From the NCBI GenBank assembly GCA_033782935.1, contig JAWQEG010001378.1:99501-163500 (forward strand): 64,000 nucleotides of DNA, read 5' to 3'. Below the pieces are notes generated by a model, which saw nothing but the letters and a program-made list of their open reading frames with translations, was not told the DNA's origin and made no database searches. Made by a program: the position numbers and the translations under genes. Shown in pieces: positions 59,701-64,000 of this stretch; positions within the stretch are counted from its first letter, which is position 1; the number at the start of each line of letters is the position of its first letter. The stretch comes from Petrolisthes cinctipes (taxonomy: Eukaryota; Arthropoda; Malacostraca; Decapoda; Porcellanidae).

Positions 59701-61389
59701 ATACATTGGGGCTAAAACCCTTATCAACAATTAACCTCTCCTCTCATTCTTACCCTATAGGGCTCAGCACTTGAATGATCGGGTCATTCATAATGAGTTG
59801 AAAAAGATGAATGTAGAACAGAAGAAAGAGCTGGCCCAGAGACTCCTCAAAGAAGTTGATATGGAAGAAAAGGGAATAGATAGTAAGCATCCCTATCAGG
59901 AAACTGATTTTGAAAATCCATTCAACACTTGCCCACCAGCTGTTAATGATAAGGTAGGCACTTACTACTCTTGATATTTTGGAAGATAAAATTATTCCAT
60001 AAATAGGGACTGTAATTTAGAAAACTAAAATACTTGTTTACCTTAATTCCTAATGACAATAATTATTTTTACATTAGGCAGTTATTCATATCAGTGGGAA
60101 GCATTTTGTCATCCACAGGTGATGAACCGATTCAGTTTGCTGTTAACCGAGTGGTAATTCACAATGACGTGAAGAGCAGCATGCTAAGAAAAACCCACTT
60201 TTTATAGACAAAAAGTATTTAAAATGGACGTTTCGGAGGCAACTACCTCCCTCTTCAGCAGTACAGTGTTGAATGAAACATGAAAGGAAAATAAGTAGCT
60301 GACAGGGGGAGGGAGGGACAAGGTGTGTTCTGATGACAGACAGACCACACCTCACCTCACCTCACCCAACCGACCTGACCTGGCCATTCTTCAGGGACCC
60401 GACCCCACATCTGGGAGGGATTTGACCACTAGTGCTCTCATTAATGGATCTAGTTTGAACATACCTTCATTTAAGTTAAAGTTTTTATAGTGCTGTATAC
60501 ATAGTGATTCTAATATTCTACGTTTCTTGAAATTGTTGCACTTAATTATCATTTTACCAGAATTCCAATCAATACAGTGGTTGTTGTCATATGCATGGAC
60601 AAAGTTAGCATTATTTGTGTTAGTGGTCAAATCCCTCCCAGATGTGGGGTCGGGTCCCTGAAGAATGGCCAGGTCAGGTCGGTTGGGTGAGGTGAGGTGA
60701 GGTGTGGTCTGTCTGTCATCAGAACACACCTTGTCCCTCCCTCCCCCTGTCAGCTACTTATTTTCCTTTCATGTTTCATTCAACTCTGTACTGCTGAAGA
60801 GGGAGGTAGTTGCCTCCGAAACGTCCATTTTAAATACTTTTTGTCTATAAAAAGTGGGTTTTTCTTAGCTTGCTGTTAACCAATGATCAACTTATTACAT
60901 TTTATGTAATAGGCCTACTGTATACTGTACTGTACTTAGACTTTTTCCAGATGATTTCTTTGTGTTGTGATGAATATTCTTAAGTATGGTAGGTATCCTT
61001 CTGCCACCTACAGTATGATTGTCTCCTGGGAAATAGTTCTCCTAAGCATAAGATGCAAAAAGTGAGCAATGTCTCTTTACCACTAGATATCTCCACATCA
61101 GTTGACAGACTAATTAATTCCTGCGAATTATGGAGACACAGTTGAGAGGTTCATCCCATGGCAACCTGCTTGTTGCAAGTCAGTTGATCAGGCATTTAAA
61201 TATTTCCTTATGTTGCAGGTGATAAAGACAAGTGATGGATTGTACCACTCACCCGCTCTGAAGCCGGACACATGGACATCTTTGAAGCTGAAGTCTTATC
61301 GGGATGTCAGTAACAAGATGGGTTCTTTTGTATTTACCTTGCCCAATTCCACAGACCACGCGGGATGCTTTGCAGGACAGTATATGTCT
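41767..61389 (+). CDS. Acyl-CoA dehydrogenase-like domain fused to an NAD(P)H flavoprotein reductase (copy 2, 5' 548 codons)
   Basis: Exons: 41750-41901, 42747-42927, 43661-43789, 48009-48193, 54766-54894, 55870-56025, 56561-56691, 57656-57761, 58536-58663, 59761-59953 and 61219-61389. From ATG 41767 (an in-frame stop precedes it in the exon) they sum to 1644 nt with all phases matching. Residues 1-427 are acyl-CoA dehydrogenase fold: ALTDTQKKLLDDVREL, LLGLIIPKELGGLGE, SYSDPATGGHFWFP (FAD/substrate loop), GSWATSAGYAD, LGMHGNMSGP, CGGSGYK and ERLLRDGKASWVMGPSNEVL. Residues 428-491 are a charged linker. From 492 a reductase FAD-binding barrel begins, stopping at FAGQYMS when the window ends. 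The usual catalytic Glu is Gly403 here, and the alternative G-helix Glu is Phe263. Likely a self-contained flavoenzyme that draws or delivers electrons through its own reductase. Substrate and compartment are unknown. Confidence 0.87.
42928..43660 (+). other. Intron 2 of the dehydrogenase-like gene
   Basis: Donor TATA|GTAAGG and acceptor TTCGGCAG|CAATG. A poly-T run is at about 43091-43123. There is no other feature. Confidence 0.75.
44878..47946 (+). mobile_element. P-element-type DNA transposon in intron 3
   Basis: The ends GTACAGTCTCCTCCACTG and CAGTGGAGGAGACTGTAC are inverse copies. Similarity between the two ends continues for over 100 bp (CCACAAGGTGTGAACCTCCA, then ATATCCGAAACACATRCC). 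A second, subterminal inverted pair is TATATACCAAGGCCGCTTGA near 45130 against its inverse near 47490. No matching 8-bp target duplication could be found. It carries a P-type transposase in the same direction as the host gene. Confidence 0.88.
45202..47007 (+). pseudogene. P-type (THAP9-related) transposase, N-terminally short, one in-frame stop
   Basis: The frame is open from just after a stop at 45199 and reads STLHRWSSKLNVEPGVLHSV, LCVLSFDEMSLAAEW (first acidic residue of the RNase H-like core) and VVAIVNDLSPTN. It goes on to VFADAPHLMKLIRNNFLDYG, the P-family D-P-H-L-x-K-x-I-R-N motif, and after a stop TAA at 46219-46221 continues in the same frame with LNQDVLENLFASLRQMGGCS to 47007. The THAP zinc finger that binds DNA is absent, since only about 320 bp separate the frame from the terminal repeat. 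One nonsense change in about 600 codons means a recent loss. Confidence 0.88.
48248..52350 (+). mobile_element. Second copy of the 2A/(CAA)n LINE, in intron 4
   Basis: It starts AGAGTGGCGGCGTC and ends GCTTGAGGAACTTCAA with (CAA)n, and is flanked by CAACTCTCAT (48238-48247) and CAACTCTGAT (52351-52360). It encodes AGDIESNPGP at 48480-48509, a C4HC3 finger with the H-x2-C pair intact, a Pro/Thr-rich tract, the endonuclease (NIDILQLNIDGINT, GGDFNAKAS, GSDHLPI), RT and a terminal Cys/His knuckle. It has more frame breaks than the copy at 4777 and is interrupted at about 50860-51365 by SINE copies. The first RT Asp is kept here (LDISKAFDAIP). Confidence 0.9.
50861..51365 (-). mobile_element. Two SINE copies inserted in the LINE reverse transcriptase
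   Basis: On the minus strand each copy has a B-box GGGTTCAATTCCCC or GGGTTTGATTCCCC. The segment TACGACAAGAATTTAAATGG and an AGTTAAAGG...CTCGAAAGCTAGGCGAG block also occur in both. The copies split the RT frame just after the YADD region (TSYADDITLT-like, about 50822). They belong with the SINE at 1490-1690. Confidence 0.7.
52478..53455 (-). pseudogene. 5'-truncated LINE, RT palm to C-terminus, (GATA)n tail
   Basis: The minus-strand frame reads VASLFADDTVLLAESEREMQ (RT FADD box), RKLKVNVGKSKVMVF, REFKYLGTVLCKHGSME, then after a shift LRWFGHVERMKGVEF and RGRPLVRWQNRVEEYV. The 3' end reads CTATAGATAGATAG, a GATA tail. Only the last third of the element is present, as expected when reverse transcription stops early. 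Confidence 0.85.
53698..54494 (+). mobile_element. Internally deleted PIF/Harbinger element with N-terminal transposase remnant
   Basis: The terminal repeats AGCCCTGTCCACACGAGCAC (left) and, inverted, AGCCCTGTCTACACAAGCAT (right) are followed by CACAGTGT/ATACAGTGT. On the plus strand at about 54115-54290, one stop aside, the frame reads LLKRKELGSRVTILREL, then QDVTKYLRMDLNTFHILLDK and VRPYI. This is the start of a HARBI1-type transposase. No DDE region is left. It is distinct from the pair at 18738-27510. Confidence 0.75.
54895..55869 (+). other. Intron 5 of the dehydrogenase-like gene
   Basis: Donor TTG|GTAAGT and acceptor CATTTCAG|AGC. No transposon or other gene is recognised. Confidence 0.7.
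56045..56310 (+). mobile_element. Retroposon-like fragment with (GAT)n end
   Basis: A GC-richer island in an AT-rich intron. It ends in GGGTTGTTGATGATGATGAG, the form of a LINE/SINE 3' terminus with a trinucleotide tail. The body (CTGGACCCCTTGCCTGTTCA and onwards) has no coding frame. The family is not identified. Confidence 0.4.
56884..57272. mobile_element. Inverted-repeat element with ~100-bp arms and an internal GT minisatellite
   Basis: The left arm holds CTAGCCCACCTGAGTC and CCCGAGATCTGAAGCAGGC. The right arm holds GCCTGCTTCAGATCTCGGG and GACTCAGGTGGGCTAG. Between them lie four or five units of GGTTTGGGTGGGCTGTG(TG)n with TAGCCTYRTGATG. There is no coding frame. Confidence 0.85.
58747..58985 (+). 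mobile_element. tRNA-Ala(AGC)-like SINE
   Basis: The A-box TGGTGTAGTGG, an anticodon arm CTCGC-CTAGCAA-GCGAG (anticodon AGC) and the B-box GGGTTCGATTCCCG are intact. The seven bases before the A-box do not pair with those after the T arm, so there is no acceptor stem and this is not a working tRNA gene. A body of about 160 bp with AATAAGTAGGTACCCGGCTG follows, as in crustacean SINEs. It lies in intron 9 of the dehydrogenase-like gene. Confidence 0.8.
59045..59485 (+). pseudogene. 3' fragment of the GATA-tailed LINE
   Basis: The frame reads YERCGMSEKAIGIECGVVER, LRWFGHVERMQGVEFVKKVY, then RGRPPVRLQNRVEEYVKERN and a stop at about 59474, followed by ATAGATAGATAGATAGA. It is close in sequence to the fragment at 52478-53455 and keeps the C-terminal extension in one frame. 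Confidence 0.85.
60149..60869. mobile_element. Inverted-repeat retroposon-like element with hammerhead-like cores and 12-bp flanking repeats
   Basis: Arms 60183-60440 and 60620-60869 are inverse copies, beginning GCTAAGAAAAACCCACTTTT. Each contains CTGAAGA, then a GGAGG...CCTCC hairpin, then GAAAC (60794-60821 on plus, 60262-60234 on minus). This resembles the conserved core of a hammerhead ribozyme, though with one extra G at the base of stem II. TTGCTGTTAACC occurs at 60137-60148 and again at 60870-60881, as a target-site duplication would. The element lies in intron 10. Penelope-like retroelements have such ribozymes, but no reverse transcriptase is visible here. Confidence 0.6.
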
Positions 61390-61558
61390 GTGAGTATGTG
61401 GCTATTCATATGTCTTTAATATTTTTCTACTGTAAAGTATATCTATCTATTTTTCAATATACATTATATATACAGTATAAATATGTAATATGATATGATT
61501 GTGGGTAATTGTAACATGGATAGGATAGAGCCGTATGAAGACAGTGTAGAACTATTTC

Positions 61559-62188
61559 TTAAGGTGTCATCACACGGAGCAATTCGTGGCAAGCTTTGCT
61601 CTTTACAAGTGCTAGCCGGCAGGAGTTGCTGGCAAATTTTAAAGAAATGGCTACACAAGGGCGGGAGGGCGTGATCCGGTTACCAAAATTACCATAGCTG
61701 TTGTTTTGGCTATTTTGAAGAAAAAGCGAAAGAAGAAACGTTTGTATACACGTCAGTGGCTGGCAAGGAGGGATAATTGAAGTGTTCATTGCAGACTGTT
61801 GAGATAATTAGGTTAGGAAAACCTCCACTCATTGTAAAAGAGTACAAATTTGTCTATTTTCAGACAACCACAGGTACTGTTTAAATACTGGCTGTGCAAA
61901 TTTTAATATCAATTGCAGAAAACATCTGTTCATCTGATGTTGTATTGGAGAGACAGACAGACAGACATCTACATCTAAGCACAATTACTATCACTCAGCT
62001 ACATTTATACAGTTGCTCTCATTCATCTACACCCCCACAACCACTCTAGTGATGGCTCTTGTTTCACTCTTTCAATGGCACTTCCCACAGTGTATTGCCG
62101 CCCCCGCCCCCCAGCAATATAACGCCGACAGCGCGGTCTTCCCAACCCAAAACTAGCCACGAATTGCCCATGTGAAGATGTCTTTATA
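61559..62188. mobile_element. 0.63-kb element with ~40-bp terminal inverted repeats
   Basis: The left end AAGGTGTCATCACACGGAGC AATTCGTGGC and, inverted, the right end AAAGACATCTTCACATGGGC AATTCGTGGC match closely. TTAA on the left and TTAT on the right could be an eroded target duplication. There is no recognisable transposase. Confidence 0.7.
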
Positions 62189-62191
62189 CAA

Positions 62192-62221
62192 TACTAGCGG
62201 AGGTACCCGGCGTTGCCCGGG
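62192..62221. repeat. CCCGGCGTTGCCCGGG palindromic repeat terminus
   Basis: ACTAGCGGAGGTACCCGG is followed by CGTTGCCCGGG. The CCCGG...CCGGG halves form a GC-rich hairpin in AT-rich surroundings, directly after the inverted-repeat element. I believe this motif recurs in many animal repeats, but the family is not identified. Confidence 0.35.
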
Positions 62222-62498
62222 GAAGATGCCTATATGAATAAGGACTAAGGAGACATTTTATAGTTTAGCGAGCAACTTTATTAAATTATTATCTTAGTGA
62301 GAGGTGTTTTCATTGATAAACAGTCAGGATCATTATAACAGTTAGACGTATGGCTTAAACAGTTAGAGTATGGCTTAAAAAAGTTGGTGCCATTTTCAAA
62401 AAATATTTGCTTCATACACGCTTTGAAGCAAAAAGGTTTAAAAACTTGAAAAATCTCAACCCGATTTTGTAAGCCTTACTACAGGTATGTTTTTTGAC

Positions 62499-62614
62499 AC
62501 ACACACACACAGTCAGAAAGCACACACAGATACACACAGTCAGAAAGTACACACACACACAAAGTACACACACACATGAACACAGAGAAAGAGAGAACAC
62601 ACACTCACACAGAG

Positions 62615-62659
<45 letters not shown>

Positions 62660-62725
62660 GAGAGAGAGAACACACACATACACACAAATAGAGAGAACAC
62701 ACACACACACACACTCATTGAGATA
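62499..62725. repeat. Compound (CA)n/(GA)n microsatellite
   Basis: Blocks of CACACA alternate with AGTCAGAAAG and then (GA)n at 62608-62668. Ser/Leu- and Arg/Glu-repeat frames over it are not genes. Confidence 0.95.
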
Positions 62726-62790
62726 CCTGTGTGTCATGCTGATGTGTGAGTGTGTAAACTATTCTACACACACATTTACACACACACATG

Positions 62791-63732
62791 TACACTCTCC
62801 CAAAAAAGTATCGGCATTGCTGGCTAGATCCTGCTGAATAATGATCGAAGCTACAGGTATGACTGTACTGTGATGTTGGTATTCCTGCTGCCAATGAGTT
62901 GACACTCATTTCTTTACTAACGTGAAATCCTCTAGCATACATAATTCATGCATGAGGCAAGTCGTGAGGTAAGAGTTGTGACTTTATTTTTACAGATATA
63001 CGTTATGTGATTTTAATGATTGATGGTTTTGGGGGGAGGGGGAATTTACTGAATTATTGAATATAATGAGAATGATAACCCAGAGAATAAAGTTACCAAA
63101 TCGGATTTTAACCAAAAAGGAATCTTTGAGTAGATTCGCTGTAACTGTAGTATTTTGTTTTAGATATAATACAGTTATAGCACAGGGTAGGATTAAGTAG
63201 GCTTATGCTTTTTCTTCTCATACTTCTAAATAAGGTTTTGTAAAGTAACACAAACAGACATTGCCCTCTCCAGAAAGTGACGTGTATAAACAAACATGTG
63301 AAGCAACCAACACCTCAAAGCTTCACTCGATAATCTCGGGGCCTCAGTCTCAGGCCACGACTGACGGCCTCCTGTCCCGAGGTAGAGATTTATAAAAAAA
63401 AGTAAAAATAAAATAAAATAAATAAAAAGAAAGATAACGTTATATACCATTCGGCAACTGCGGTGTGGATTAGCTGAGTTTTCAGCATTAGAAAGGGGCA
63501 AATCTTATGATAATATTTGAAATTTCTGTAATGGGTGAAGAAATGCGAATATGTTTCGATTTGCATTCACTATACTTTCTCTGACTCATGAAGCAATACG
63601 AATATGCCTAATTGGCAACTGATCGGCAGGAATACCACTATCTATAAGGTTTCAAAGCAATGTACCATAATGCTACGTTCATTGTCGTTTTCGTTCTTTC
63701 GTTTCAATGCCGATACTTTTTTGGGAGAGTAC
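62791..63732. mobile_element. Tc1/mariner-like non-autonomous element
   Basis: TACACTCTCCCAAAAAAGTA followed by TCGGCATTG at the left is the inverse of CAATGCCGATACTTTTTTGG, then GAGAGTA, at the right. The TA-flanked ends suit Tc1/mariner. About 0.9 kb of interior has no DDE frame. Confidence 0.7.
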
Positions 63733-63747
63733 ACACATACATGCACA

Positions 63748-63915
63748 TTTGTGTGTGTGTGTGTGTGTAAAAAACGTACATATGTGTGTTTAATAAACGT
63801 ACAAATGTGTGTGTGTGTAATAAACGTACATATGTGTGTGTGTGTGCAATAAACGTACATATGTGTGTGTGTGTAATAAACTTACATATATGTGTGTGTG
63901 TGTGTGTGTGTATGT
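63748..63915. repeat. (TG)n-AATAAACGTACATA minisatellite
   Basis: Five or so units of TG-rich sequence joined by TAATAAACGTACATATG. It starts where the Tc1-like element ends. The following CGGTGTTTCCCAAACTTTTT, then GTGACCC, at 63916-63948 looks like a hAT-type terminus (low certainty). Confidence 0.8.
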
Positions 63916-64000
63916 CGGTGTTTCCCAAACTTTTTTTGTTGTGACCCTGAACACAAATTTATTTTGGCCTGGCGACCCTCAAGGATGAAATATTATTTCA

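Overview
This window is nuclear DNA from an animal, most likely a decapod crustacean such as a crab. The genes have short exons split by GT-AG introns. There is a divergent ionotropic-receptor gene of the type that is very numerous in decapods. The intergenic DNA is AT-rich, full of microsatellites and tRNA-derived SINEs, and packed with APE-type LINEs, PIF/Harbinger and P-type transposons. The clade is an inference from gene and repeat style; no species marker was seen.

Host genes. (1) Plus strand, 1817-3437: the last three exons of a gene encoding the NAD(P)H-binding half of a cytochrome-b5-reductase-like flavoprotein. (2) Minus strand, about 36435 down to 28232: four phase-compatible exons encoding the N-terminal domain of an ionotropic receptor; no ligand-binding or membrane exons are visible. 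(3) Plus strand, 41750-61389: eleven exons that join without a frame break into 548 codons. These encode a whole acyl-CoA-dehydrogenase-fold domain, a linker, and the start of a reductase FAD-binding domain that runs off the right edge. Exons 1817-3437 are exactly the part such a protein still needs, so the window probably holds the tail of one copy and the head of a second copy of a fused acyl-CoA dehydrogenase-like/NAD(P)H reductase gene in tandem. The dehydrogenase domain lacks a glutamate at both of the positions used as catalytic base in known families.

Mobile DNA. 4777-8332 (minus) and 48248-52350 (plus) are two copies of one LINE with an N-terminal 2A-like motif, PHD-like finger, endonuclease, reverse transcriptase and (CAA)n tail. 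A SINE at 3751-3899 carries the same 3' tail. 13200-17400 is a decayed I-type LINE with an RNase H. 11595-12344, 52478-53455 and 59045-59485 are pieces of a third LINE family with a (GATA)n tail. 18738-27510 is a head-to-tail pair of HARBI1-type transposons that share inactivating lesions. 44878-47946 is a P-type transposon with one internal stop, inside intron 3 of the dehydrogenase-like gene. Many inverted-repeat (MITE-like) elements fill the remaining introns and spacers.

Segmental duplication. 8884-11193 and 34741-37038 are near-identical direct copies about 26 kb apart. Each holds a G-rich minisatellite and a receptor-type 5' exon on the minus strand, which fits a local duplication history for the whole locus.
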